Source: Adiantum capillus-veneris (taxonomy: Eukaryota; Streptophyta; Polypodiopsida; Polypodiales; Pteridaceae). From it: a DNA stretch of 64,000 nt. The position numbers and the translations under genes were made by a program. Below are positions 20,932 through 32,247 of the stretch, piece after piece. The notes under the pieces were generated by a model that saw only the letters and a program-made list of their open reading frames with translations, was not told where the DNA came from and made no database searches. Location: NCBI GenBank assembly GCA_014529385.2, contig CM043950.1:74347935-74411934 (forward strand), in the 5' to 3' direction. Position 1 is the stretch's first letter. The number at the start of each line of letters is the position of its first letter.

Positions 20932-22554
20932 TCATTTTCCATTCTTCTTAGCGGTGATAACCACTAGAGAAACCCACTCCGACTCCTTCACGGGGTGTAT
21001 GATACCTGCATCTAACAATTGGTTAATCTCATGCCAAAGAGCCTCCTTTTGAATCTCCCCTAACCTCCTTAGCTTCTGCTCCTTTGGTTTGAACCCTTCT
21101 TTAAGAACTATCTTGTGCTCTGCACCCTTCGCTCCTCGTAAATCCTCATACTTTGTCGCAAATAAATTCGGAAAAGAGGCACACAACTCAACATAGTCTT
21201 CTCTCTCTTTTTTGGTCAAATGTTCGCTTAGCATAGCAGTTACCTCCTCCACACCTATGCCATCAACTTGTGGTTGCACCTCCCCTTTGGCATGGGAGCC
21301 TTCAATAGTGACCCCAAACAAGTCATTATCTATCTTTAGCATATCATCCTCAATTTCCTCTTCTTCAATATCTGTGTAGCCCTCATCATAGGCTGTCTCT
21401 GTCTCGTATTCATAGCTTGTCGTATCATCTTTGTCTTTTTCTGCCACAAGGTGAAAACGGCTCTCTTTGGTCTTCAAATCAAGCACCACCTGTCTCCCTC
21501 TCTCCTTGTCAGGCAAGGTGAATACCCTACTCCCCCAACCCTGCTTAGCCCCTATTGCAAGTAGCCATGGCCTACCCAAGATGATTGGATAAGCATTATC
21601 ACCCGCTTTCATCACAAAGAAATTGATTAGGCACTCAATGCCCATCACTTTCACTCTTACGTCTTGAGCTACGCCCAAACACCTCGCTTTGGTATGATTA
21701 GCCATCCTCATGCGTACATTTGATTTAGCTACTGCTTTGACCCCTGTTTCCTTCATAGCAGCTTCCATCATAGCGCAAACATGTGCTCCACCGTCTATAT
21801 AGTCCTGAACCTGCATCCTCTTTTCAATGACCGCATCCAACAGAGGAAGGACATCCGTCGGGCTACCCACTCTTAATGCCATGTTTTGTATTGCATGCAC
21901 ATTTCCCTTAGCCTTTGGCAGCCTCGTGCTAACACTTGTAGACCACTCTCTTCGTAGCTTGGGATTTAAATCCAACAAGTGACCAAAGGTAATATTAGCC
22001 TTTTCACTTTGAACATCGCTTACCAAATCATATTCAGGGTAGCCGTGCCCTAGCTGAAAGTCTGCTTGGTTGATTTTGCGATGCCTCCTCTTCTTGCTAG
22101 TTTCCGGCTGCTTTTTTTCTTCGTACACTTTCTCCTTACCTTTACGGGCCCTCGTCTCCCGCTCCGTTTCTGTCTCTCTTTCCATCCTTGTTCTTTTGTT
22201 TGCCAAAACTTCAACATCCTGCTTACCCACTCTGATGATATTCGTCCTAGGGACTTCACCACCATCCGGAGGAGCTGGCTGCACCTGATTCTCTACTACC
22301 TGCTCCCTCGGGCCATTGGGTTGTACTTGGCCTCTACCTCTGCCAAACAATGGATAAATACCGCCTCTTTCTCTTAGCGGATGAGTGCAATCTGGCGCAT
22401 AGTGTCCTTCTTCACCGCAATTGTAACACCGACCAGGCAGTGGCCTTGCCCTGCCCCTTGCTCCTCTGGGTTGACCTCCATCCATCATGCTTAACCGCAA
22501 TTCTTGCATTTTCTCAGACAAATCCTGCACGATTCGCACCCAATTTTGTGGCAC
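20932..22554 (-). CDS. gag C-terminus, protease and RT N-terminus of element Q (540-codon open frame)
   Basis: The longest open frame in the window. Order by approximate residue: 40-60 zinc knuckle CYNCGEEGHYAPDC (CX2CX4HX4C); 60-200 charged, with an RETRARKGKEKV-type basic patch; about 250-350 retropepsin with DGGAHVCAMMEAAM (usual DSGA changed to DGGA) and YPIILGRPWLLAIG; 350-440 very acidic; 440-540 RT N-terminus with EHLTKKEREDYVELCASFP and AGIIHPVKESEW. Gag, protease and RT lie in one frame, so a polyprotein is expected. The start codon is not meaningful because gag continues upstream. Confidence 0.9.
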   Translation of the reverse strand: MPQNWVRIVQDLSEKMQELRLSMMDGGQPRGARGRARPLPGRCYNCGEEGHYAPDCTHPLRERGGIYPLFGRGRGQVQPNGPREQVVENQVQPAPPDGGEVPRTNIIRVGKQDVEVLANKRTRMERETETERETRARKGKEKVYEEKKQPETSKKRRHRKINQADFQLGHGYPEYDLVSDVQSEKANITFGHLLDLNPKLRREWSTSVSTRLPKAKGNVHAIQNMALRVGSPTDVLPLLDAVIEKRMQVQDYIDGGAHVCAMMEAAMKETGVKAVAKSNVRMRMANHTKARCLGVAQDVRVKVMGIECLINFFVMKAGDNAYPIILGRPWLLAIGAKQGWGSRVFTLPDKERGRQVVLDLKTKESRFHLVAEKDKDDTTSYEYETETAYDEGYTDIEEEEIEDDMLKIDNDLFGVTIEGSHAKGEVQPQVDGIGVEEVTAMLSEHLTKKEREDYVELCASFPNLFATKYEDLRGAKGAEHKIVLKEGFKPKEQKLRRLGEIQKEALWHEINQLLDAGIIHPVKESEWVSLVVITAKKNGK

Positions 22555-22678
22555 AACAGCTACACCTCGGTTTGCCTGGTTTCATCATGAATAGCATTCC
22601 TCGGACCCTGAGGTTGGACCACCGCTTGATAACCGCTTCATAACCCGACACACCCTGTTCAATCTTCTTTTTTATTTT

Positions 22679-23286
22679 CATGGTTTTTGCCTTTGTGATA
22701 GCCACTACACCATTATAGTTTTCTGGGCTCTCAAAATCCACTTTCTCCCTGACTTTAGGATGCAGGCATGCCAAGAATTTAATCGAGCTTGAAGTAGTCA
22801 CCATTGGTCAATTGCATGGCAGTCGTCGCTAACTCTGCCCAGCACACTTCAAAACGATCCAAAAACAAGCTGAACTCTTCACTTACATCCTGTTTGAGTG
22901 CCTTCAGTTGGCACCCATCTCCATTGGGGACGCCTCTTTGCGGAAATCATGTACGAAACGCGCCCGCAGAGCCGGCAAGTTTTTTTTCATGGTTTTTGCC
23001 TTTGTGATAGCCACTACACCATTATAGTTTTCTGGGCTCTCAAAATCCACTTTCTCCCTCACTTTAGGATGCAGGCATGCCAAGAATTTAATCGAGCTTG
23101 AAGTAGTCACCATTGGTCAATTGCATGGCAGTCGTCGCAAACTCTGCCCAGCACACTTCAAAACGATCCAAAAACAAGCTGAACTCTTCACTTACATCTT
23201 GTTTGAGTGCCTTCAGTTAGGCATCTATCTCCATTGGGGACGCCTCTTTGCGGAAATCATGTACGAAATGCGCCCGCAGAGCCGGC
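22679..23286. repeat. 309-bp direct tandem duplication in Q gag
   Basis: 22,679-22,987 is repeated at 22,988-23,286 with only a few differences by eye. The period of 309 is a multiple of three, so the duplication keeps the gag frame. Confidence 0.92.
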
Positions 23287-23533
23287 CAAGCATGCCTCGG
23301 CTCACCTTCTAAAGCTTCCTACCATACCTTTGCCTTCTCGCGCATCACCAAAGGAAATGTCTGCATCTTGCTATCCTCGTTCGGCATGCGCAGCGACAAC
23401 ATATACAACTCAAAGTCTCCACCCACTCATCAAGATTTTCTTCACCTATAGAAATTGGCCCATAGCTTCGAGATGCCATGTCGACCAACACCAAAAACTG
23501 CTTCTCTTCACTTAACTCGGAGCAATCAGTGTG

Positions 23534-23552
23534 CTCCTCAGTGGGGGCACCA
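23534..23552 (-). other. candidate primer-binding site of element Q
   Basis: Minus strand TGGTGCCCCCACTGAGGAG, five bases inside the right LTR, starts TGG as a PBS must. I could not match it to a specific tRNA from memory. Confidence 0.4.
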
Positions 23553-23557
23553 GAAGA

Positions 23558-25374
23558 TGGAGAGGGGGAATGGGGAACACACCCGACACACACACAATGG
23601 CCCCTATATAGCTCAGGGTATTCACAGCACCCCTGTCCTCTCAAACACACCTTCAAAATAAGCAACTCACACTAGCAGGGCCTCGCCTGTACTTCGCCCA
23701 ATCCATACACGCTTTGCACGATCACCAAACACCGATCAACCCAATCTTGCCCACTTCCCGCTCTTCCACAAATCAACACCTCTCTCTCTTTCTCTCTCAC
23801 ACACACAGGGGGCCCGAGGGGGCGCACACGCTCACACACACCGGCACCACACACTTTGAAGACGAAGCCAAAAACTGGTAATGATAGCTTTCCGTCAATG
23901 AAAAACACCCTGTACAAGATCCTCACTGTCTGCTCTAGGCTGCACCATCAATCGGTACTGAGGGGCATACACCTCCCTCGAAGCTTGACTCTGTCGGCAC
24001 ACAACTCGATAGAAGATCCACAGATGTCTTCACTTGTATAGTAGCTCCTCCTTGTGGAAACCCTCGCTGGCTCCCTCTTCTTCCAAGCGCTCGTGCACTC
24101 GGGTCACTTCACGGACCACCCATGTCAGGTCCGACCACTCTGCGCACGAAGCATCCTCTTGGTAGCCTTTGTTGGGCCTTTCCTCTACCCAGTGTTTGCC
24201 ATTTCGAGCCGCTTCCCTGCGATCCTTCTCCTTTGGATGTCCGCTTCGATCACACTACGCACGAAGCGTCTCCTCCTTCCCCAAACTCAAATCCAAACCC
24301 GAAATCCAACCTCGCTCGAAAAACGTTGCCTTTCTCCATTCTCCCTTTTTGTTTTCTTTTTTAAGGCCAAGAAAAAAAACTCCTTTTTTTGGCAATGGCG
24401 CCTCTCAACCAAAGCCTTTACTTTCTTTTTTATTTTTGTCTTTGCTCCTTATGGCTTTATAAGGCTTACTTTCTTTTTTTTGTTTTTCCCCGGAAGTCCA
24501 TCCACACTTTTTTCTTTCCTCTACAATTCACAATCAAAGAGGCTTTTTAGTCCTCATGTCCCATGCAATGGGTGCTCCATGAGTTCGAGTTCACTGAACC
24601 CCCTTCTCCAGGAGCTGAGCCACATTAAGGCGAGCTCTAAACCTCAAAACATTTCCTCTTTCGATCAATTCACACACTCGAACATCAAGTCACAAAAGTG
24701 GGGGGGAAAAACTGATTCGCCTCCATTGCAAATGTCCGCCAAGTTAAATTGGGCGTACCATGATGCGTTTCGACTCCGAGCGGCGAGCCATGAATTCTGG
24801 TTGACTCCCCATGTCACATGCCACTTTCCACAACCTTTGCGAGCTTAAAAAGATTCTTGACAGTGTGCCTACCACCACCCGGCCAGGTGAGCACATACCT
24901 CACCCCCAGCAAATATACCTCAGGCCATAACTTGCTCGTTTGAGCTTCGAATGGCGAACCAAAAAGACCGGCATGATCAACAACTCGAGATTTACACGCA
25001 TATCTACTGATCCCAATTTTGGCCACCTGTCTATACCTGCCTCTCCGTCGGGACCTTCGAAGCCTTCTAACTTCGGACTGGCATATCTTTCACATCGAAG
25101 CCCCGTTTGATGAGCCGTCTGGACAAGCTTCTAGAGCATCTTGAACACCACATTTCGGGACACATTTTTTTCATTTTGAACACCTTGACTTGTCCTCAAA
25201 ATTATCTCTTTTTGGATGCCCCCCTGGCCTAAAAAAACCCTTTAAGGACGCATTTTTGTTGCCACTGTCCTACTGAGGTCTCCCACACCGGCTTTAGCCC
25301 TCTATCATGCACCTATGAGCACTCTTTGCACTTCATAGCACACTTTATAGCGCGGACCAACTTTGACTACACCA
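23558..25374 (-). repeat. right (5') LTR of element Q
   Basis: 1,817 bp, aligned along its length with 16,011-17,864. By eye most differences are single substitutions plus a few short indels. Confidence 0.88.
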
Positions 25375-25932
25375 GCGCGGGGAGTTCTCTCTCTCCCTCG
25401 CCCTCGTGGCACTGTAGTGGTCGCCATAGCCGACTGCTGCAGACGTTTATTTTCACATACAAGGCGCCCAAAGTCTTTGGACTTGGGCAATTCATCCAAA
25501 AAAACCTCAAGATAGGAGGCGTGCCCACCCGGGCACACACCCGATACCCAAGTCAGGGTGTTGGAAGGTGTTGGCAAGGTCGAAATCCGACACAAGCATA
25601 GGCAAGGGGCCACCAAATTCCAAGTAAACAGTCCGAATGACAGAAATTGCAGAAGTTGATCGAAGTTAAAGTTTGATGGAGTTGAAGTTTCATAAGAATA
25701 TCTATTGCAATTTCTTCCTTCGAGAGGATTCAGGCATCAACGACATTTCAAGGAGTACAAATTTTTGGTGGCATCGTCAAGCATAGTTGATTCAACTATC
25801 AAGATCTTGTGGAGTTCCATATATGGCGGACTACCATCGATTCGGACGGAGTTAGCATGGCTACTTTACTTTGCGAGTGCTCCCAATATCAGGTATCTTT
25901 TCCGAGTACTTCTTTCACCGCACTGTGTAGCC
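25375..25932 (+). other. 5' leader of element P, right part
   Basis: Continues the leader interrupted by Q. No recognisable protein before the gag start at 25,933. Confidence 0.65.
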
Positions 25933-27015
25933 ATGGATTCAGATATCAATATGACATTCGATTCTGATCAAAGTACTCTTGATCCTACCAATGATGGCCC
26001 ACGGCCGGATCCTCTCAAGGAGAGTAACCGTGATGCTATGTCAGGAGAAGATACTTATGAGTTGCTCGATATTCAAGAATTTCGTGCACTCAGACACGCA
26101 TGACCATCATGGATGAAAATTTTTAAGCTTTAAATGAAAATGTTACTAAACTTTCCACATTAGTCATTCAATTAATGCATTGGCAGTCTAAGAGTCCTGC
26201 TGACACCCACATGCATGAGCACGTTGGCACACAAGGGCAAGGCCCAATTCACGATACGTTGCATACTCTCACTGCCAAAGAGGTGGATGTCTTGTTAATG
26301 TACTTTAAATCACCAGTCTTTAAGGGCGAACATCGAGGCCGCAATAAGGATGTAGTAAACATCTTTCTTAGCAAATGGGATGGAATTCACGCCTTCAGGC
26401 GTACTCTGGATGCAGTTAGAGATTTGCAAACAAGCCTAACTCTAGAAGGCAAGGCCTACCAATGGTGGATGTCTCTCAAGGAGAAGAACATCATACCACA
26501 GAGCTGGGAAGCCTTGGAAGCAATGTTTAGCAAGGAATTTTTGCCTACTAATGAAGCCGACTGGAACTGGATGGCTTGGGATACATGTTCCATGTGTCAA
26601 TACCCATCACTCCTTGAATATATCTCTCACTATCGGGACGTTATCCTCAAGTTCGAAGGCTTGGATACCTTTCAACAAGTACGAGGGTTCATACGAGGTT
26701 TGACACCTGAGCTTAAGAAGTATGTCAAGACCCAAGACCCTAAATCACTTGAGGAAGCCATAGTGAAAACACATATTCATGATGACCCTAATGAGACGAA
26801 ATTACATAATAGTAACATGCATGCTAGTATACACGGTAATACACGCACGCAATATGGGCACAATAAAAGAACATTTATAGCTGCTAATTTAGATGCATCT
26901 AAAAAACCCAAGGGGTCCAGAGGTCCTCTTTTTCCTGAGGATTTTGATAAAGCCAAGAAAGAGAGGTAATGTTTCAATGTTTAGGGAGAGGTCATGGCAA
27001 AAAGGATTGTTCCAA
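25933..27015 (+). pseudogene. gag of element P, with damaged zinc knuckle
   Basis: The likely start, at 25,933 (MDSDINMTFDSD), opens an acidic N-terminus. After a shift near 26,100-26,175 a 264-codon frame runs to 26,969 with the Retrotrans_gag pattern: LEGKAYQWWMSL, SWEALEAMFSKEF, LLEYISHYRDVIL and VRGFIRGLTPELKKYV. A further shift near 26,968 leads to the zinc knuckle QCLGRGHGKKDC, where the first Cys of CX2CX4HX4C is replaced. It would form the particle and bind RNA. Confidence 0.88.
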
Positions 27016-27189
27016 GGGGAAATTTGTTGCTCAAGGGAAGGAGAAATCAGTGCACATGGTGCAACTACTGTCTCTTGAGTCTTCCTCAAAATTCTCCACA
27101 GTGGAAGTAACACATGCTAAGGTGGTGTATGCATGTTGTCTCACAGCTTCCATATGGCAACAAACCTTTGGACCACATGAGTTAGTATG

Positions 27190-27580
27190 CATGCATCTTG
27201 GTAGATGATGGTGCTTCTCACAATTTCATCAATTATGGAGTGGTGAAAAAGCTCAAACTGCCTCAAACAGCGAGTACCCACCGCTACAAGGTAGCAATGA
27301 TGAATGGACATGATACTGAAATATGGAATACTCAATGCCGAGCTATATATTCCATTTGAAGTACAAGTGTACTCTACTTGTTTGGATTTTTAGGTTATGA
27401 ACATGGAAAGGGATAATGTGGTTCTTGGTAGGGAGTGGTTGCATAGCCTAGGACCATCACTGAAGCGTAGCTACGAGCACAACAACTTGATGTTTGAATC
27501 CCATGGCGCACATGTGTTGTTGTTAGGAGAAAATGATATACCTTCATCACCACTAATTTGTACCGCCGAGCTTAGGTAGC
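27190..27580 (+). pseudogene. protease of element P
   Basis: The frame near 27,200 reads LVDDGASHNFIN (usual DSGAS, Ser changed to Asp) and 27,397-27,579 reads VVLGREWLHSLGP, matching the second half of retropepsins (xxLGxxWL). A shift and stops lie between them. An acidic, serine-rich spacer follows before RT. Confidence 0.82.
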
Positions 27581-27783
27581 TCGTTTCTGATAATGAAATA
27601 GATCAGGTTTTCTTGTGTTACTCACAGTCTCATTTTCTTTTTGACATTGAGTCAGTTGAACATTCTTCAACGCCGCATGCTTCTCTCTCCTCTATTCCAC
27701 CAATTGCTAGTTCTAAACAAGAAAACATTGCTAGTCAATGACAACAATTATTAAAGGAATTCCAAGTTGTATTTCCTAATGAT

Positions 27784-28990
27784 TTGCCACCAGGATTACC
27801 GCTGACACGATTAGTGAAACATAGCATTGACGTGGGTGCAGACTGTAAACCAGTTAGTAAACCACCTTATTGTATGAGTTACTCAGAGGCTGCTGAGGTG
27901 GAACGTCAGCTTGCTGACTACCTTAGCAGAGGGTTTATACAACCGAGTTCTTCACCATGGGCTTCGCCTATCCTTCTAGTGAAGAAAAAGGACCACAGTA
28001 TGCGCATGTGCATAGACTACCGGGACTAAAATGCAGTTACGGTTAAGAACAAATACCCATAGCCAAGCTTGCTGATATACCTAAGACTGCCTTTCGAACA
28101 TGATTTGGACACTACGAGTTTTTGGTGATGCCCGTTGGGTTAACCAATGTGCCCGCAACATTCATGACACTTATGGATAGTGTCTCGAAGCCATATTTGG
28201 GAAAATTTGTCATTGTTTTCCTCCATGACATCCTACTCTATAGTGCTTTTGAAGAAGAGCACTTACAACATCTCAGACAAGTGTTTGAGTTGTTACGTAC
28301 AAACAAGTTATATGCCAAGGAATTTAAATGTGATTTTCTGAAAGATGAAATTCATTATTTAGGGCATGTTATTTCAGCTCATGGCCTATACATGGATCAA
28401 TCAAAAGTGGATACCATCAAAAAATGGCCTCCTCCTCAAAATCTTGAAGAATTACATATATTTTTAAGATTTGCAGTTTTTTACCAAAGGTTTGTTAAAA
28501 ACTATGCTCAAATTGTTGTTCCTATGACAGATCAACTTAAAGGCAAAGGAAAATCTTTTCAGTGGGGATCCGCTCAAAAGCACAGTTTTGATACGCTCAA
28601 GGATGCATTAGCTACAGCTCCTATACTAGCTATTGTAGATCCTTTGAAACCACTCGTTTTGGAAACAGATGCGAGTGATCGTGCTATTGGAGCAGTCTTG
28701 TTACAAGACGGACGACCGATTGCATTTGAAAGTAAGAAGCTTGATGCAACTAAGCATAATTATTTAGCTTACGAGCACGAACTCTATGCAATAGTGTCGG
28801 CCTTAAAAACATGGCGGCATTATTTGTATGGTGCTCAATTCGAGATTGTGTTTGACCATGAAAGCATCAAATGGTTTACACAACAAATAGATTTAAAGGG
28901 TCGAAAATCCAGGTTGGCCAAGATTGTTCAGGAATATGACGCCAAGCTAAGGTATCGCAAAGGTCGATACAATGTAGTGGCGGACTCTCT
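27784..28990 (+). pseudogene. reverse transcriptase and RNase H of element P
   Basis: RT begins with GLPLTRLVKHSIDVG, FIQPSSSPWASPILLVKKKD and RMCIDYRD. A stop and a gap at about 28,029-28,120 remove part of the palm. It resumes with MPVGLTNVPATFMTLM and VIVFLHDILLYS, where the catalytic pair DD reads HD (His codon at 28,224-28,226). LGHVISAHGLYMDQSKV and the FYQRFVKNYA connection motif follow. RNase H has LETDASDRAIGAVL, YEHELYAIVSALKTW and RYNVVADSLRRMP. The catalytic change makes the RT inactive. Confidence 0.9.
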
Positions 28991-29039
28991 AAGAAGAATG
29001 CCAGAGATTATTTCTCTCTTGTTCACGGAACTTCGTAGT

Positions 29040-30360
29040 GAATTTTTAGATTCTCTCAAGGGCAAATATGAGCATGATGAAGCATATTCCAAAGTGTGGA
29101 GCCATGTTCAAAAGAGGGATCCTTCTCACTCCAACGATGGTAGTGTACAGTTAACCTCCACACCTAGTTCTCCTTCATCAAGTGATGAACTACAACGATG
29201 GAAGCATTTTACCATTGACAATGGGTACCTACTCCACAAGGGGAGAGTGTGTGTACCGACGAATATGGACATTCGGCGCCAAATTCTTTATGAATGTCAA
29301 GATAGTCTAAGTGCAGGGCACCCTGGGATTACAAAAACTTATGCTATTGTACGATGATAGTTTAACTGGCCAGGTATACATGTCTTTGTTCAAGCTTATG
29401 TCTTGCACTACCAAAAATGTGAAGTTAACAAAGCAGAGCGCCTAAAAACAGGAGGACTCTTATATCCTTCGGAGATTCCCAATGGAAAATGGGAAAGTAT
29501 CTCTGTGGATTTTATTGTAGGATTACGAACCACTCTACAAGATCATGACTCAGTATGGGTGGTCGTAGACAGTTTGACTAAACTATGTAAGTTTATTCCA
29601 ACCAAATCAAAGGTTAAGACACCAGAACTAGCCAAGTTATTTGTAGATAGTCTATACAAATTGTATGGTTTGCCAAGTAACATTGTTAATGACCGTGATC
29701 CCAATTTTAATAGCCACTTTTGGAGAGTTGTATTTAGACGATTGGGTACACAAATAAACCTCAGTACAACTGATCATCCAGAAACGGGTGGTCAAACAAA
29801 ACGGGCTAACCAGGTGCTAGAGGATATGCTAAGAGCATATGTCAACAAAAAACAATCAGACTGGGAAGAATACTTACCTATTCTCATGTTTGCCTAAAAC
29901 AGTGCTAAGCATGTCACAACAGGTTTTAGTCCTTTCATGCTAATGTACGGGTTTCAACCTAGGTCACCAGTTAAGGTGGGGCTGGCAATCAAAAAACTCC
30001 AACAGGTTAAGGATTTTCTATAAAACCATATAGATATGCTGAAACTTGCTCGCCAGAATGTCCGACAAGCACAAGATCGGTATAAGAAATACGCTGATGA
30101 GAAACGTCGGCAAGTTACCTTCAAAGAAGGGGAGGAAGTAATTTTTACGTGTGCCAGAACATTCAAAAAGTATGAAAACTAGACTGACACCTAAATTATT
30201 TCCCCGATATTGTGGGTCTTTCAAAATACTCAAGCAAGTCGGTGATCGTTCCTACAAACTAAAACTACCTTCACATTCTCGCATTTATCCGGTGTTTCAT
30301 GTAAGCCGTCTACGAAAGCGGTTACATGGGGATGACAATGTCATTGACCAATAGGTTTTG
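29040..30360 (+). pseudogene. integrase of element P
   Basis: Zinc-binding region with CQDSLSAGHPGITKT and, after a stop near 29,356, LHYQKCEVNKAE. Core: SVDFIVGLRTTLQDHD, NDRDPNFNSHFW, and GGQTKRANQVLEDM, where the catalytic Glu of GQTE is Lys (29,799-29,801). Tail: YKKYADEKRRQVTFKEGEEV, then YCGSFKILKQVGDRSYKL (GPY/F-like module) and IYPVFHVSRLRK. Stops at 29,896 and 30,021 and a shift near 30,170 break it. Confidence 0.9.
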
Positions 30361-30564
30361 GTTGATTAAATTGAGCCTCATACCTTACCGCATGAATCTG
30401 AACGTGTTCTTGATTATCACGAGCTGCGTACACGTCATCACGTATGACAACAATCCTTAATCAAGTGGAAAGACCGACCTGTAGAAGCTGCCACTTGGAA
30501 AAACATTAGTGTTCTTAAGAAGAAGTTTCCCACTTTTGTTTTCGAGGACGAAAACTCTTCTTAA
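30361..30564 (+). pseudogene. chromodomain-like C-terminus of element P pol
   Basis: The frame after integrase reads ERVLDYHELRTRHHV and SLIKWKDRPVEAATWKN, the beta-strand and aromatic (W..W) pattern of a chromovirus chromodomain, then FPTFVFEDENSS. Two stops lie in it. Chromodomains target integration to modified histones. Confidence 0.75.
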
Positions 30565-30575
30565 GGGGGCAGTAA
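30556..30575 (+). other. polypurine tract of element P
   Basis: TTAAGGGGGCAGTAA directly before the right LTR, the usual chromovirus PPT context. Confidence 0.8.
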
Positions 30576-30727
30576 TGTCAAGACACCGGCAAGGCCGGAG
30601 TAGATAAGGCAGGGCCGGGATAGGCGGTGTGGAACGGGGAGTCCAACTAGGGCAAAGGGCCAAGGGCATGCCTATATAAGGGTGGTTGGGTAGAGGACTC
30701 TCAGGCTCGAGTCACCCTTGTCTGACA
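30576..30727 (+). repeat. right LTR of element P
   Basis: TGTCAAGACACC to GTCTGACA, 152 bp, TATATAA at 30,673-30,679. TSD AAAGT follows at 30,728-30,732. Confidence 0.93.
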
Positions 30728-30732
30728 AAAGT

Positions 30733-31700
30733 ATCAGTTGTAACTGAATCTTCCTGCATGTCTACCTGAATACGACTGCACTCATTCAATTGCACAATTT
30801 CTTCCTGAGCTGTAGCCACTTCATTATTTTAATTCACTGATCTCTTTCTCTAATGTACTGCATGTGTAGGTTCTTTGCAAAATTCACCCTGGGTGGTTTG
30901 AGGATGAAGAGACTCAACCTCAAAGACTATTACTTCATGCACAACATCTGCTAAACCTAGCTTTCATACACAGCTTTGACTATGTCTTTATCATTATCCT
31001 GTAAGAAGGTAGCATCCTTGCGAGCATCTTTGAAAAAAAATCATATAAGCCTCTTTCAACATTAAATTCATCGTTTACCTTTTCTTCGTTGCTCAAAATA
31101 CGCTTCTCTGAAATTGAATCCACTACTTCCAGCTCAACATTTTCTTTGGCTTTACTTCTTGCAGAAATATGCTCCCAGAATTCATCATAGTTGAGAATCT
31201 GCATCTGATCCCCATCACCTTTATTGAATACAACCTGGCTTCATTCAGTAATCTCTTGTATTTCTTGATCTAGAATCCTTGAACTTTTTTAAATAATATC
31301 CTCTACAAAATAGTCCCACCGTGTGGGATATGCTTCTACTAGTTCTTGAACCTGCTTTTTAAAATCCGAGTTTAAATCTCTTGAAAAGCTGCAATCATCC
31401 GATTTTCTCGAACATTTTGGCTCTTCATCTCAGCTTAATAACATGCAATAAAACCTTCTGAATCATCTCCCTAAAAAATATGAAACTGCTCACATATAGT
31501 ATCAAGTGCTAGCTCTAAAAAATCATCAATCTACTTTTTTATCTGCATGGCCTTTGCTTCCTGCAGAAACCCCTGAACCAGTTCCATCATTTTTGGCAAA
31601 TTTGTAACTTCCAGATTTTATCAAATCCATTTAAACTGAAATCATCAATAAACTGCTTTAATTGTTCTGGCATCTCCATCTTTACCTCTCACCCTGGCTC
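30733..31700 (-). pseudogene. N internal region, 5' part, with degenerate frame
   Basis: The only clear minus-strand frame is 30,980-31,204 (YDEFWEHISARSKAKENVEL and VERGLYDFFSKMLA), charged and unmatched. Several short frames upstream are broken by stops. This is the 5' continuation of the acidic region at 14,562-15,579, interrupted by P. Confidence 0.4.
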
Positions 31701-31720
31701 GTTTCACGTCGGGTTCACCA
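31701..31720 (-). other. primer-binding site of element N
   Basis: Minus strand TGGTGAACCCGACGTGAAAC, four bases from the end of the middle LTR. It starts TGG as required; I cannot name the tRNA with confidence. It makes the middle LTR the 5' LTR of the unit that ends at 12,002. Confidence 0.65.
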
Positions 31721-32247
31721 AAGATGTCAGGGGATATGTGTTCGCTTTATGAGCCGGGCAGGCTTCGGGCCTCTAGCTGTGGGAGGTGTGAAAGAGGGAG
31801 AACAAGAGACACTAACAGCTCTAGCAATCACCACAACATCAATTAATTGAATACTACTTTGAGTACAACTTAGTCCTTATCCAAGGTGGGATGTTAACAA
31901 CACCGTCACTTGGGTCATCTGCTAACTAGGAGTTTAAGATCCTGTTTACAGGATTAACCAGGCCGTTAACGACACCGGACTTGACAAAATGCTAATTCAA
32001 TCTCTAACGGATGACGCTGATGGAAATTTTCCTCTGACGCTTTATCTGCGTCAAATACCTCGCGGATTTTGCAAGCTTCGATTCAATTCACTGCCTCGAT
32101 CACCAAGATTCATTTATTACCAAGTATCATGTAACTTCCTGCTTTATGCACTTTGGACTGGCTTATCTACCATTCTTGAGCTTTATCTCCACCTCTACTC
32201 GACTTGCTCCGAGTCCCTTAGCCTGCCTCGTGCTTTCCTCTTGTTTC

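Larger units (their letters stand above)
22514..23557 (-). pseudogene. gag N-terminal part of element Q with 309-bp tandem duplication
   Basis: Minus-strand pieces include a KFLACLHPKVREKVDF block twice (start codons at 22,804 and 23,113) because of a direct duplication. The most N-terminal part is SRSYGPISIGEENLDEWVETL near 23,410-23,480. Frames near 23,120-23,340 are broken. It would give the nucleocapsid precursor. Confidence 0.75.
16011..25374 (-). mobile_element. element Q: Ty3/gypsy element with two RNase H regions (Tat/Ogre-like)
   Basis: LTRs at 16,011-17,864 and 23,558-25,374 have TGGAGAGGGGG and TACACCA/TGCACCA plus-strand ends. Internal genes on the minus strand are gag with zinc knuckle, protease, RT, RNase H, a second plant-type RNase H, and integrase. 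The extra RNase H is a known mark of the Tat/Ogre group. Flanks share GCGC (16,007-16,010 and 25,375-25,378), a 4-bp target duplication, or 5 bp with a mismatch. It lies in the leader of P, opposite in orientation. Confidence 0.9.
15611..30727 (+). mobile_element. element P: chromovirus-type Ty3/gypsy element (contains Q)
   Basis: Two LTRs of exactly 152 bp (15,611-15,762 and 30,576-30,727), tRNA-Met PBS, PPT, and in between gag, protease, RT, RNase H, integrase and a C-terminal chromodomain-like remnant, all on the plus strand. Total 15.1 kb, of which 9.4 kb is nested element Q between the PBS and gag; the ancestral length was about 5.7 kb, normal for this group. By eye the two LTRs differ at about 19 of 152 positions, so the copy is old. 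Catalytic residues of RT and integrase are lost. Confidence 0.93.
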
